NCBI RefSeq assembly: GCF_006538705.1
Contig: NZ_BJLP01000009.1
Location: 1-64,000 of the forward strand
Direction: 5' to 3'
Length of the DNA stretch: 64,000 nt
DNA from: Cellulomonas uda
GTDB taxonomy: Bacteria > Actinomycetota > Actinomycetes > Actinomycetales > Cellulomonadaceae
The notes below the pieces were generated by a model. That model was not told the DNA's origin. It made no database searches and saw only the letters and a list, made by a program, of their open reading frames with translations. Within the stretch, counting starts at the first letter, position 1. Each line of letters begins with the position of its first letter. Below, piece by piece: positions 47,032 through 55,247 of the stretch. Position numbers and translations under genes: made by a program.

Positions 47032-47681
47032 GCGTGGTCGTGGGGATGTCGAGCGCGGCCGCGGTCCTGGTGGTCGCGGGAGTCGGGCCGCGCCGGGCGC
47101 TCCTGCGGACGTCCGCGCCTGACCCGTCGCCACGCGGTGACGCCCCCGGCCCGGGCCGGGACCTCGAGGACGTGCTGGTGGCGGTCGGTGCGCAGCTGCG
47201 TGCGGGTCGTCCGCCCGGTGCCGCGTGGGCGTCGGCGCTCGGCCGCCCCGTCGACGGCGACGTGCCTGAGCTCGCCGCGCTGGTCGCCGCGTGCGGGCGC
47301 CGCGGTCGGCTGGGCCGGCGCGACGACGAGCGGCTCGTCGAGCGGGCTGCGGCCGTGGTCGCGGCCGCACGCACCGCGCACGAGCTCGGTGCGCCGCTGG
47401 CCGCGATGCTGCTGCACGTGAGCGACTCGCTCGCGGCCGACGCGGCCGAGCGCGACGACGTCGAGGCGGCGCTCGCCGGCCCGCGCGCGACGGCGCGGGT
47501 CCTGGGGTGGTTGCCGGTGCTGGGTGTGGGTCTCGGTGCGCTGCTGGGTGCCGACCCGCTCGCGGTGCTGCTGGGCGGTGGCCTGGGGAGCGTGGCGGGC
47601 GTCGCGGGGGTCGTGCTCCTGCTCGTCGGGCGGGGATGGACGCGGCGTCTCGTCGCCCGGGCTGCGCGCGGCGGGGGCTGA
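47028..47681 (+). CDS. tadB: TadB-like inner-membrane platform protein
   Basis: 217 residues, shorter than classical TadB. A type II secretion F domain is visible: DLEDVLVAVGAQLRAGRPPGAAW, AAARTAHELGAPLAAMLLHVSDSLAADAAERDDVEAALAGPRATARVLGWLPVLGVGLGALLG, then two C-terminal helices. Forms the membrane platform with TadC. Start GTG 47028 overlaps the tadA stop as GTGA. Confidence 0.88.
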   Translation: MSVVVGMSSAAAVLVVAGVGPRRALLRTSAPDPSPRGDAPGPGRDLEDVLVAVGAQLRAGRPPGAAWASALGRPVDGDVPELAALVAACGRRGRLGRRDDERLVERAAAVVAAARTAHELGAPLAAMLLHVSDSLAADAAERDDVEAALAGPRATARVLGWLPVLGVGLGALLGADPLAVLLGGGLGSVAGVAGVVLLLVGRGWTRRLVARAARGGG

Positions 47682-47685
47682 CGTC

Positions 47686-48234
47686 GTGCTCGCGGCCGTG
47701 GGCGCCCTGCTCGTGGTGACCCCGTGGGTCGTGGCGCGCCGGAGCCCGGGTGTGCCGGGAGGAGCCGCGCGCGTCGCGGTCGAGCGGGCCGCGCCACCCG
47801 TCGACCCGGTGCTGCTGCTCGAGCTCGTCGACGCGGCGGTGGCGTCGGGTGCGTCGCTGCCGCGCGCGCTGCGGGCGGTGGGTGCCGCGGCGGGCGGGGG
47901 TGCGGGCCGTGCGGTCGACGCCGCCGGTGCCGCGCTCGTGCTCGGGGCGTCCTGGGCCGCGGCGTGGGCGGACGCGCCGCCGGAGGTCCACGACGTGCGC
48001 GACTGCCTCGAGCAGGCGTGGGCGAACGGTGCCGCGCCGGGGCCGGCGGCGCGCGCCCGGGCGGCTGCGGTGCGGCGCGACCGTCGTCGTCGTGCCCGGA
48101 CGGCGGGCGCCTCGCTCGGGGTGCACCTGGTGCTGCCCCTCGGGTTGTGCTTCCTGCCCGCGTTCGCCCTGCTCGGCCTGGTGCCGCTCGTCATGGGACT
48201 CGGCGCCGGGCTGCTCGACGGAGTGCTCCCGTGA
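47686..48234 (+). CDS. tadC: TadC-like inner-membrane platform protein
   Basis: 182 residues from GTG 47686, 4 bp after the tadB stop. N-terminal helix LAAVGALLVVTPWVV, an F-domain core with LLELVDAAVASGASLPRALRAVGAAAGG, and C-terminal helices GVHLVLPLGLCFLPAFALLGLVPLVMGL. Small compared with proteobacterial TadC but typical in actinobacteria. Partner of TadB in the Flp pilus machinery. Confidence 0.85.
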   Translation: MLAAVGALLVVTPWVVARRSPGVPGGAARVAVERAAPPVDPVLLLELVDAAVASGASLPRALRAVGAAAGGGAGRAVDAAGAALVLGASWAAAWADAPPEVHDVRDCLEQAWANGAAPGPAARARAAAVRRDRRRRARTAGASLGVHLVLPLGLCFLPAFALLGLVPLVMGLGAGLLDGVLP

Positions 48235-48436
48235 CGCCTGCCCTCCACCCGACCACAGCCCGCCGACCGGGGCGGCCCGTCCCCAGATGCGCCGAGCACG
48301 CCGGCACCCGCGCGGCGGGCGCACGACGCTGGCCGCGGCCGGGTCCGACCGGCCGGGCGACCACCGCCCACCGACCGTGCCCGACGGGCCGGCGGACGAC
48401 CGACGCCGGCGCGAGCCGGCAGACAGGAGGTGCTCG
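48235..48436. other. 202-bp gap inside the tad operon
   Basis: No convincing gene. CGCCGGCG-type inverted repeats near 48405-48419 could form a hairpin between the machinery genes and the pilin gene, and an AGGAGG ribosome-binding site (48425-48430) ends the region. Confidence 0.45.
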
Positions 48437-48715
48437 ATGGACGGCACGGCACTCGCGCAGCGCCCGCGCACCACGCCCGACGAGGGTGCGCGCGACGACC
48501 GCGGCGACGGGCAGCGACGCGCGCCGGGCTGGGTCCCGCAGCGCGTCGCGCGCAGGCTCGCGGCCGGGACCCGGGACGCCGGCATGGCGACCGCGGAGTA
48601 CGCGATCGCGACGCTCGCCGCGGTCGGCTTCGCGGGGCTGCTCGTCGTGATCCTCAAGAGCAACGAGGTGCGCGGGCTGCTCAGCGGGATCGTCAAGCAG
48701 GCGTTGTCCCTGTGA
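48437..48715 (+). CDS. Flp-pilin-like DUF4244 protein
   Basis: 92 residues; ATG 48437 behind AGGAGG at ideal spacing, the strongest ribosome-binding site of the operon, as expected for an abundant pilin. A basic leader ends in AGTRDAG, then MATAEYAIATLAAVGFAGLLVVIL: the Glu at position 5 after the Gly is the type IV pilin signature, so prepilin peptidase should cut after Gly. No prepilin peptidase gene is in this operon. Confidence 0.88.
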   Translation: MDGTALAQRPRTTPDEGARDDRGDGQRRAPGWVPQRVARRLAAGTRDAGMATAEYAIATLAAVGFAGLLVVILKSNEVRGLLSGIVKQALSL

Positions 48716-49056
48716 GGCGCGGGCAGGCCGACCGCGGGGCGGTGACGGCGGAGCTCGCGGTCGGCCTGCCCGCGGTGGCCGTCCTGCTGCTCGTGGTGCT
48801 GGGCGTGAGCGCGGCGGGCGTGGTGCAGCAGCGCTGTGCGGAGGCGGCGCGCACCGCGGCCCGGCTCGCGGCGCTCGGGGAGGACGACGCGACGGCCGTC
48901 GCGGGTGCGCGTCACGTCGCGGGAGACGCCGCCCGGGTCGACCTCGCGCGCGACGACGGCTGGGTCACGGTGTCGGTGGCGTCGGCGTTCCCCGTCGCCG
49001 GGCTGGGTGAGGCCCTGACCGTCCGGGGCGCGGCGACCGCCTGGGAGGAGCCGTGA
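48712..49056 (+). CDS. TadE-like minor pilin
   Basis: 114 residues from GTG 48712, overlapping the pilin stop as GTGA. Leader RRGQADRGAVTAELAVGLPAVAVLLLVVLG shows a TadE pseudopilin start (G-AVTAE, with the Glu at +5) and a single hydrophobic helix, followed by VVQQRCAEAARTAARLAALGED and a beta-rich end. One Cys. Expected at the base or tip of the Flp pilus. Confidence 0.87.
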   Translation: MRRGQADRGAVTAELAVGLPAVAVLLLVVLGVSAAGVVQQRCAEAARTAARLAALGEDDATAVAGARHVAGDAARVDLARDDGWVTVSVASAFPVAGLGEALTVRGAATAWEEP

Positions 49057-49460
49057 GCCTCGAACCGTCCGGGGACCGCGGGCCGCGGCACGCGCGCACC
49101 GGTCGGCGCGACGAGCGCGGTGCGGGGACGGCCCTGATGCTCGCGGTCGCGCTCGCGGCGCTGCTCGGCTGCGGCGCGGTCGCCACGGTGGTGGCCGCGC
49201 ACGCGGCCCGCGGGCGGGCGCAGGCGGGGGCGGACCTCGCGGCGCTCGCAGCCGCGACCCGGGCCCAGCGCGGTGCGGACGCCGCGAGCGCGTGCGCGCA
49301 CGCCGAGCAGGCCGCCGGGCGCAACGGGGTCGAGCTGGTGGCGTGCGCGCTCGGCGCCGGCGGGATCGTGACGGTGGACGTGCAGGCGCGGGCCGTCGGC
49401 TCGTCGGTCCGTGCGCACGCCCGTGCCGGACCGCGAGCGGCGCGCACGCAGTCGCGGTCA
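49053..49460 (+). CDS. Rv3654c-type TadE-like protein; 3' end undetermined
   Basis: Start GTG 49053 overlaps the TadE stop. ERGAGTALMLAVALAALLGCGAVATVVAAHAARGRAQAGADLAALAAATRAQRG, then a VELVACALG...VTVDVQARAVGSSVRAHARAG tail, fits the small helicase/secretion-neighbourhood TadE-like family of about 110-130 residues. No stop codon follows in this frame at the expected place; the frame stays open antisense to the helicase gene for 4.2 kb and finally runs into pxpA. I end it arbitrarily at the helicase stop. A natural long overlap, a sequencing error or loss of the stop are all possible. Confidence 0.6.
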
Positions 49461-51878
49461 GCCGGTGGCGTGGGCGAGGACCGCGTCGAGCAGGCGCAGG
49501 GCGGCGGCCTTGTCGAGCGGGTGGTTCCCGTTGCCGCACTTGGGGGACTGCACGCACGCGGGACAACCGGTGGCGCACGGGCAGGAGGAGATGGCGTCGC
49601 GCGTCGCGCGCAGCCACGTGGCGCCCAGGTGGAAGCCGCGCTCGGCGAACCCCGCGCCGCCGGGGTGGGCGTCGTGGACGAAGACCGTCGCCTCGCCCGT
49701 GTCCGGGTGCAGGGCGGTCGACAGGCCGCCCAGGTCCCACCGGTCGCACGTGGCGAGCAGGGGGAGCAGCCCGATGGAGGCGTGCTCGGCGGCGTGCAGG
49801 GCGCCGGGCAGCGCCTCGAGCGTCACGACAGCCTCCTCCAGCACGGACGCGGGCACGGTCCACCAGACCGACGAGGTGCGCAGCGTGCGGGCCGGCAGCT
49901 CGAGGTCCTCGTAGCCGAGCACCGCCAGGTCCGGCAGGTGCTTGCGCTGGAACCCGAGCACCTGCGACGTGACGTCGACGGTCCCGAGGTGCCAGGTGAC
50001 CGGGCCCCACCGGCGCTCGTCGACGACGTCGACCACCGCGGTGGTGGTGAGCCAGCGCGCCCAGGTCCCGTAGTCGACGTCCCGCCGGGTGACGAGCGCG
50101 ACGTCGTCGGCGTGGTGCAGGTCGTCCACGACGAACGTCGCGCCCTGGTGCACGTAGACCGCGCCGGGGTGCAGCGTCGCGTCGGCGGACGCGGCGTCGA
50201 CCGTGCCGAGCACGCGGCCGGTCTCCGACTCGACCACGCGCACCGGGTTGCCGCCCGAGCCGCGCAGGTCGGTCAGGCGCGACGCGGGCTCGGCGTGCGT
50301 CCAGTACCACCCGGACGGGCGGCGACGCAGCACGCCGTGCGCGACGAGGTCGTCGAGCACTGCTGCGGCACGCTCGCCGAACAGGTCGAGCTCGTCGGTG
50401 CGCACGGGGCGCTCGGCCGCGGCGGCGCACAGGTGAGGCGCGAGCACGTACGGGTTGGTCGGGTCGAACGCGGTGGCCTCGACGGGGGCGTCGAGTGCGG
50501 CCTCGGGGTGGTGCACCAGGTAGGTGTCGAGCGGGTCCTCGCGCGCGACCAGGACGACGACCCCGTCGGCCCCCGCCCGTCCGGCGCGGCCCGCCTGCTG
50601 CCAGAACGACACCCGCGTGCCGGGCCAGCCCGCGATGAGCACGGCGTCCAGGCCGGAGATGTCGACGCCCAGCTCGAGCGCGTTGGTGGTCGCGAGCGCG
50701 CGCAGCGACCCGGTGCGGATGGCCTGCTCGAGCGCACGTCGCTCCTCGGGCAGGTAGCCGCCGCGGTACGCCTGGACCGTGCCGCGCAGCGCGGGGTCGA
50801 CGGCCCCCACGTGCTCGCGCGTCGTGGTGGCGACCGACTCCGCGGCACGGCGCGAGCGCGTGAACGCGAGCGTGCGCCCGCCGTGCGCGACGAGGTCCGC
50901 GAGCAGGTCCGCGACCTCGGCCGTCGCCGTGCGCCGGGGGCGGTCCTCGGGCTCGCCCGGGGTCGCCCAGGGGTCCTCGTCGGGCAGCAGGGACGCCCAC
51001 GGCGTGTGCGCGTCGGACCCGTGACCGGGCAGCTCGGGGGGCTGCCACAGCACGACGGTCTTGCGTCCGGCGGGCGACGCGTCGACCGTGACGGCCTCGA
51101 CCTCGGCGGGCGCGACGCCCAGGAGCCGCGCGGCGCTCTGCTCGGGGTCGGCGGTCGTCGCGGACGCGAGGACGAACGTCGGCGTGGCGCCGTACGCGGC
51201 GGCGAGCCGGCGCAGGCGTCGCAGGACCAGCGCGACGTGCGCGCCGAACACCCCGCGGAACGCGTGGCACTCGTCGAGCACCACGTAGCGCAGCGACGCG
51301 AGCAGGCGGGACCAGCGCTCGTGCTGCGGCAGGAACGAGAAGTGCAGGAAGTCGGGGTTCGTCAGGACGACGTCGGCATGGTCGCGGACCCAGCGCCGCT
51401 CGTCGGGCGAGGTGTCACCGTCGCAGGTCGCCACACGCACGTCACGGACCTGCGCGGCGGCCAGGAGCCGCTCGACGGCCGCGAGCTGGTCGGCCGCGAG
51501 CGCCTTCGTCGGGCACAGGTACAGCACGCCCGCGCGGCGCCGGGCGGACTCGATGCGGCCCGGGTCCAGCGACGCCTCCGCGGCGCGGCCGCGCACCGCG
51601 CTGAGTGCGGGCAGCCAGTAGGCCAGGGACTTGCCGGACCCGGTCGAGGTCGCCAGGACGGTGTGCCGACCGGCCCACGCGGCCTCGGCCGCCTGCACCT
51701 GGTGCCGCCACGGCGCCTCGACGCCGAGCGCGCGGTAGCCGCGCACGAGGTCCGGGTCCGCCCACGTGGGCCACGACCCGCGTTCGCCTGCGCGGGCCGG
51801 CAGGTGGCGCACGTGGGTCGCGCGGTCGGCTCGTCGTCCGCCGGCGAGCAGCACGTCGAGCAGCTCGTCGGACTCCAC
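49458..51878 (-). CDS. DUF1998-type superfamily 2 DEAD/DEAH helicase (Rv3649-like)
   Basis: 806 residues from GTG 51878. Motif I LATSTGSGKS (about 76-84), motif II VLDECHAF, a TTADP/LASATT motif III, and motif VI QQAGRAGRAG. The C-terminal domain holds the conserved cysteine cluster CPCATGCPACVQSPKCGNGN, characteristic of this family and related to Hrq1/MrfA DNA-repair helicases. GAGCAT is 6 nt before the start and there is no ribosome-binding site. Convergent with the tad operon, whose last reading frame overlaps its 3' end. Confidence 0.92.
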   Translation of the reverse strand: MESDELLDVLLAGGRRADRATHVRHLPARAGERGSWPTWADPDLVRGYRALGVEAPWRHQVQAAEAAWAGRHTVLATSTGSGKSLAYWLPALSAVRGRAAEASLDPGRIESARRRAGVLYLCPTKALAADQLAAVERLLAAAQVRDVRVATCDGDTSPDERRWVRDHADVVLTNPDFLHFSFLPQHERWSRLLASLRYVVLDECHAFRGVFGAHVALVLRRLRRLAAAYGATPTFVLASATTADPEQSAARLLGVAPAEVEAVTVDASPAGRKTVVLWQPPELPGHGSDAHTPWASLLPDEDPWATPGEPEDRPRRTATAEVADLLADLVAHGGRTLAFTRSRRAAESVATTTREHVGAVDPALRGTVQAYRGGYLPEERRALEQAIRTGSLRALATTNALELGVDISGLDAVLIAGWPGTRVSFWQQAGRAGRAGADGVVVLVAREDPLDTYLVHHPEAALDAPVEATAFDPTNPYVLAPHLCAAAAERPVRTDELDLFGERAAAVLDDLVAHGVLRRRPSGWYWTHAEPASRLTDLRGSGGNPVRVVESETGRVLGTVDAASADATLHPGAVYVHQGATFVVDDLHHADDVALVTRRDVDYGTWARWLTTTAVVDVVDERRWGPVTWHLGTVDVTSQVLGFQRKHLPDLAVLGYEDLELPARTLRTSSVWWTVPASVLEEAVVTLEALPGALHAAEHASIGLLPLLATCDRWDLGGLSTALHPDTGEATVFVHDAHPGGAGFAERGFHLGATWLRATRDAISSCPCATGCPACVQSPKCGNGNHPLDKAAALRLLDAVLAHATG

Positions 51879-51948
51879 GCGACCATGCTCGCACCCGCGC
51901 AGGTGTGCTCCGGACGGGGTCGACGGCGGCACGTGGGCACGCCGAGGC

Positions 51949-52509
51949 TCACCCGCGCAGGCTCCGCACGCGCCACACGGTGGCGAGCGCGGGGTCACCG
52001 CTCGGGCGCGGGTCGACGCGGTCCAGCACGAACCCCTCGCGCTCGTAGAACGCGGCGGCGCGGCGGTTGGCGGCGACGTGCTCGACGAGCAGCCGGTCGA
52101 CGTCCGCCGGGAGCCGGTCGACGAGCGCGGCGAGGAGCCGGGGGCCGAGCCGGCTCCCGCGCAGGTCCGGTGCGACGTAGAGCTTGTAGACCACGTGGTC
52201 GGGCCCGGCCCGGCCGTGCTGCGCCACGCCCACGACGCGACCGCCCTGCTCGGCGACGACGACGTCGCCGGCGGCGACCGCCGCCTGCACGTACGGCGGG
52301 TTCCACCAGCGTCGTACCTGCTCGTCGGCGGCCGCCACGCCGATCAGCGGCGCGTAGTGCGGCCGCACGTGCGCCTCGCCGAACGCGCAGACTCCCGCGA
52401 CGTCGGCGTCGCGCGCGGCGCGGACCGCGACCTCGTCGCGCTGGGCGGGGCCCCTGGCGGCGGGGTCCGTGGCGGCGGAGCTCGGGGTGGCGGGGTCGTG
52501 CGCGGTCAT
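51949..52509 (-). CDS. GNAT-family N-acetyltransferase
   Basis: 186 residues, ATG 52509 with GGGAG upstream. After a 25-residue Ala/Pro-rich start, a single GNAT domain has KLYVAPDLRGSRLGPRLLAALVDRL (acetyl-CoA pyrophosphate loop, RGSRLG) and HVAANRRAAAFYEREGFV. Substrate unknown. Divergent from pxpA with a 68-bp gap. Confidence 0.9.
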   Translation of the reverse strand: MTAHDPATPSSAATDPAARGPAQRDEVAVRAARDADVAGVCAFGEAHVRPHYAPLIGVAAADEQVRRWWNPPYVQAAVAAGDVVVAEQGGRVVGVAQHGRAGPDHVVYKLYVAPDLRGSRLGPRLLAALVDRLPADVDRLLVEHVAANRRAAAFYEREGFVLDRVDPRPSGDPALATVWRVRSLRG

Positions 52510-52577
52510 CGTGCTCCCTCGGCCGGACGGGGGGACGGCGGCGGTCGTCGGGCACGGCGCGGTGGCAGGGTGGTGCC

Positions 52578-53324
52578 GTGGACCTCAACTGCGACCTGGG
52601 CGAAGGCTACGACGTGTGGGAGCCCGGCGTCGTGGGCGTCGACGAGGCGCTGCTGGGCGTCGTCACGAGCGCGAACCTGGCGTGCGGCGGGCACGCGGGT
52701 GACGAGCGCACGGTGGCGGCCGTCGCGCGCGTCGCGGCGTCGCGCGGGGTGGTGCTCGGCGCGCACGTCTCGTACGCGGACCGCGCGTCGTTCGGCCGGC
52801 GGTTCGTCGACGTCCCGCCCGACGAGCTCCGTGCACAGGTGGCGGCGCAGCTGGCGCTCGTCGTCGGGGTGGCTGCGGCGCAGGGCGCGCGGGTCGCGTA
52901 CGTCAAGCCGCACGGGGCGTTGTACAACGCGCTGGTGCACCACGAGGCGCAGGCCGTGGCGGTGCTCGACGCGACGCGCGACCTCCCGGTGGTGGGGCTG
53001 CCCGGCGCGGCGGTGCTCGAGGCGGCGCGTCGGCGCGGGGTGCGGACGGTCACGGAGGCGTTCGCCGACCGCGGGTACCGCGCGGACGGCACGCTCGTGC
53101 CGCGTGGGCGGGAGGGTGCGCTCGTCACGGACGCGGCACAGGTCGCCGAGCGGGTCGTGCGGATCGCCACCCGGGGCGTGGTGCGCGCGGTCGAGGGCGT
53201 CGACGTCGCGCTCGACGTCGAGACGGTGTGCGTGCACTCGGACACGCCGGGTGCGCTCGCGCTCGCGCACCAGGTCCGTGCGGCGCTGACCGCCGCGGGT
53301 GTCGCGGTGCGGTCCTTCACGTGA
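52578..53324 (+). CDS. pxpA: 5-oxoprolinase subunit A (LamB/YcsF)
   Basis: 248 residues from GTG 52578; CAGGGT is exactly 6 nt upstream and no ribosome-binding site is present. Subunit of the ATP-dependent PxpABC complex that opens 5-oxoproline to glutamate. Family motifs: DLNCDLGEGYDVW, SANLACGGHAGD, VLGAHVSYADRASFGRR, VKPHGALYN and VCVHSDTPGA. Followed by pxpB with a GTGA overlap. Confidence 0.95.
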   Translation: MDLNCDLGEGYDVWEPGVVGVDEALLGVVTSANLACGGHAGDERTVAAVARVAASRGVVLGAHVSYADRASFGRRFVDVPPDELRAQVAAQLALVVGVAAAQGARVAYVKPHGALYNALVHHEAQAVAVLDATRDLPVVGLPGAAVLEAARRRGVRTVTEAFADRGYRADGTLVPRGREGALVTDAAQVAERVVRIATRGVVRAVEGVDVALDVETVCVHSDTPGALALAHQVRAALTAAGVAVRSFT

Positions 53325-54055
53325 GCGAGCAGGTGAGCGAGGTCGCGCCCGGCCCGGGTCCGACGCGCGTCGTGCGGTTCGGGGCGGCCGCGCTGCTCGT
53401 CGAGCTGGCGGACCTGGCCCACGTACGCCGCGCCGACGACGCGCTGCGCGCCGCGCGCCGGCACGACGAGCTGCTCGCGCTCGTCGAGGACCAGGTGCCG
53501 GCCGCCGAGTCCGTCCTGGTCCGCGTCCGGCCCGGCACGGACCTGCGCGCGGTCGCCGCGCGGGTGCGCGCGGTGCTGGCCGACGCGTCCCGGGCGGACG
53601 ACGCGCCCGACGAGGGCCGGGTGCCCGGCTCGGCCGCGAGCGATGGTCCGGCGTCTGCGGGCGTCGCTCCGCCCGGCGCGCTCGTCGTGCTGCCGGTGAC
53701 GTACGACGGGCCCGACCTGGCGGAGGTCGCGGAGCTGACGGGACGCACGGTCGAGGACGTGGTCGCGCGCCATACGGCGGTGACGTACACGGTCGCGTTC
53801 GGCGGTTTCATGCCGGGCTTCGCGTACCTCGTCGGGCTCGACCCGGTGCTGCACGTGCCGCGCCGCGCGACGCCGCGCGAGCGCGTGCCCGCGGGGGCGG
53901 TCGCGGTGGCGGACCGGTTCGCCGCGGTGTACCCGGCGGCGACGCCGGGCGGGTGGCGGCTGCTGGGCACGTGCGCGACGGTGCTGTTCGACGTGCACCG
54001 CGACGAGCCGGCGCTGCTCACCCCGGGCACGCCGGTGCGGTTCGAGGCGCGATGA
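53321..54055 (+). CDS. pxpB: 5-oxoprolinase subunit B
   Basis: 244 residues. KipI/AHS1-type domain: RVVRFGAAALLVELADL at the N-terminus, then LPVTYDGPDLAEVAELTGRTVEDVVARHTAVTYTVAFGGFMPGFAYLVGLDPVLHVPRRATPRERVPAGAVAVAD and TPGGWRLLGTCATVLFD. A variable Ala/Asp-rich insert occupies about residues 85-120. Start GTG 53321 overlaps pxpA; a second GTG at 53333 is possible. Confidence 0.93.
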   Translation: MSEQVSEVAPGPGPTRVVRFGAAALLVELADLAHVRRADDALRAARRHDELLALVEDQVPAAESVLVRVRPGTDLRAVAARVRAVLADASRADDAPDEGRVPGSAASDGPASAGVAPPGALVVLPVTYDGPDLAEVAELTGRTVEDVVARHTAVTYTVAFGGFMPGFAYLVGLDPVLHVPRRATPRERVPAGAVAVADRFAAVYPAATPGGWRLLGTCATVLFDVHRDEPALLTPGTPVRFEAR

Positions 54056-54990
54056 GTCCCGCCGGTGGGCGCCGTGCCGCGCTCGAGGTCCTCGACCCCG
54101 GGCTGCTGACGCTCGTGCAGGACCGTGGGCGTCCGGGCTGGGCGCACGTGGGGGTGGGCCGGTCGGGCGCGGCGGACGCGGGTGCGCTGCGCGCCGCGAA
54201 CCGTCGGGTCGGCAACGACGACGACGCGGCGGGGCTCGAGGTGCTGCTGGGCGGTCTGCGCGTGCGTGCGGTCGGTGACGTGCGCGTGTCCGTCGGCGGC
54301 GCGGTCGTGGACGTGCGGGTCGACGGGCGCCCGGTGGGCCCGGACCTGCTGCTGCGGGACGGTGCGGAGCTCGTGCTCGGCCGGCCCGAGCGGGGTCTGC
54401 GGACGTACGTGGCGGTGGGCGGCGGCGTGGCGGTGGAGCCCGTGCTGGGCTCGCGCGCGAGCGACCGGCTGGGCGGCCTCGGGCCGGCCCCGCTCGCCGC
54501 GGGCGACGTGCTGCCCGTGGGCGCCCCCGCGGGCGCGCTGAGCACCGACGGCACGGGCACGGGCGGCATGGCCACAGCCGGCACGGGCACGCCGGGCGCG
54601 CGCCCGCACGTGCGGCCCGACGAGGGCCCGGTGGTGCTCCGGGTCGAGCCCGGCCCGCACGCGCACTGGTTCGACCCGCGCTGGCCGGGGGTCCTGTGCG
54701 CGCCGGAGGGTTATGGCGTGCTGCCGGAGTCCGACCGTGTCGCGGTCCGGTTGGACGGGCCGCCGCTGGCCCGTGCGCGCGGCTTCGTCGGACGTGAGCT
54801 CGCCCCGGTCGGTCTGGTGCCGGGTGCGGTGCAGGTCCCACCCGACGGGCGTCCGGTGGTGTTCGGGGTGGACCACCCGGTGACGGGCGGGTACCCGGTG
54901 GTCGCGGTGCTGCACGCGGGGGACGTGGACGTGCTCGCGCAGGTGCGGCCGGGCGACGCGGTCCAGCTCGTGCTGCGTCTCGCGCTCTGA
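54052..54990 (+). CDS. pxpC: 5-oxoprolinase subunit C
   Basis: 312 residues. KipA/AHS2-type (biotin-dependent carboxyltransferase-like) domain: LEVLDPGLLTLVQDRGRPGWAHVGVGRSGAAD, LRTYVAVGGGVAVEPVLGSRASDRLGGLG, and the C-terminal VVFGVDHPVTGGYPVVAVL. A Gly/Thr-rich insertion (about 160-185, repeats of GTG) interrupts it. ATGA overlap with pxpB shows translational coupling of the three subunits. Confidence 0.93.
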   Translation: MSPAGGRRAALEVLDPGLLTLVQDRGRPGWAHVGVGRSGAADAGALRAANRRVGNDDDAAGLEVLLGGLRVRAVGDVRVSVGGAVVDVRVDGRPVGPDLLLRDGAELVLGRPERGLRTYVAVGGGVAVEPVLGSRASDRLGGLGPAPLAAGDVLPVGAPAGALSTDGTGTGGMATAGTGTPGARPHVRPDEGPVVLRVEPGPHAHWFDPRWPGVLCAPEGYGVLPESDRVAVRLDGPPLARARGFVGRELAPVGLVPGAVQVPPDGRPVVFGVDHPVTGGYPVVAVLHAGDVDVLAQVRPGDAVQLVLRLAL

Positions 54991-55114
54991 CCCGGACGGC
55001 TCGACGCGCGGGGCCGGCGGCGACACGCCGAGGGCGTTCGGATGAATGTCCGCAGCGACACGCCGCGAGTTGGCGGCGGGTGCGCGCGCACCACCGGCCG
55101 GGTCGCCGCGGGGC

Positions 55115-55128
55115 GGGACCAACGTCCC
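55115..55128. promoter_or_regulatory. DosR/DevR-type box upstream of nrdD
   Basis: GGGAC-CAAC-GTCCC, a perfect 5-4-5 inverted repeat with the same half-sites and spacing as the box upstream of acs. It lies 120-133 bp before ATG 55248, upstream of the NrdR-like boxes, where an activator could bind. Confidence 0.6.
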
Positions 55129-55156
55129 AGTCGCGACGGGGCGGCGGTCATAGAAA

Positions 55157-55204
55157 TGCCCACATCTTGTGAGCCGCGGACCAACGAACCACTACATCTG
55201 GTGA
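55157..55204. promoter_or_regulatory. Paired NrdR-like boxes
   Basis: TGCCCACATCTTGTGA (55157-55172) and CCACTACATCTGGTGA (55189-55204) agree at 11-12 of 16 positions and start 32 bp apart, three helical turns. Both resemble the NrdR consensus acaCwAtATaTwGtgt. Paired sites at this spacing are the usual form for control of ribonucleotide reductase genes by NrdR. Confidence 0.7.
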
Positions 55205-55247
55205 TCGCGGCGAGATGCTGGAACCTGAACCCCAAGGAGCGCACACC

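Larger units (their letters stand above)
54991..55247. promoter_or_regulatory. nrdDG control region
   Basis: 257 bp with no gene. In order: direct repeat GCGACACGCCG at 55020-55030 and 55055-55065, DosR-like palindrome at 55115-55128, two NrdR-like boxes at 55157-55172 and 55189-55204, and an AAGGAG ribosome-binding site. Much of it is richer in A+T than surrounding DNA. Confidence 0.65.

Noticed and set aside
43966-51270. 2434-codon open frame on the minus strand across the tad operon and helicase
   Set aside because: No domain is visible, the residues are mostly Arg, Ala and Pro, and it crosses several well-supported genes in other frames. It is a consequence of extreme G+C.
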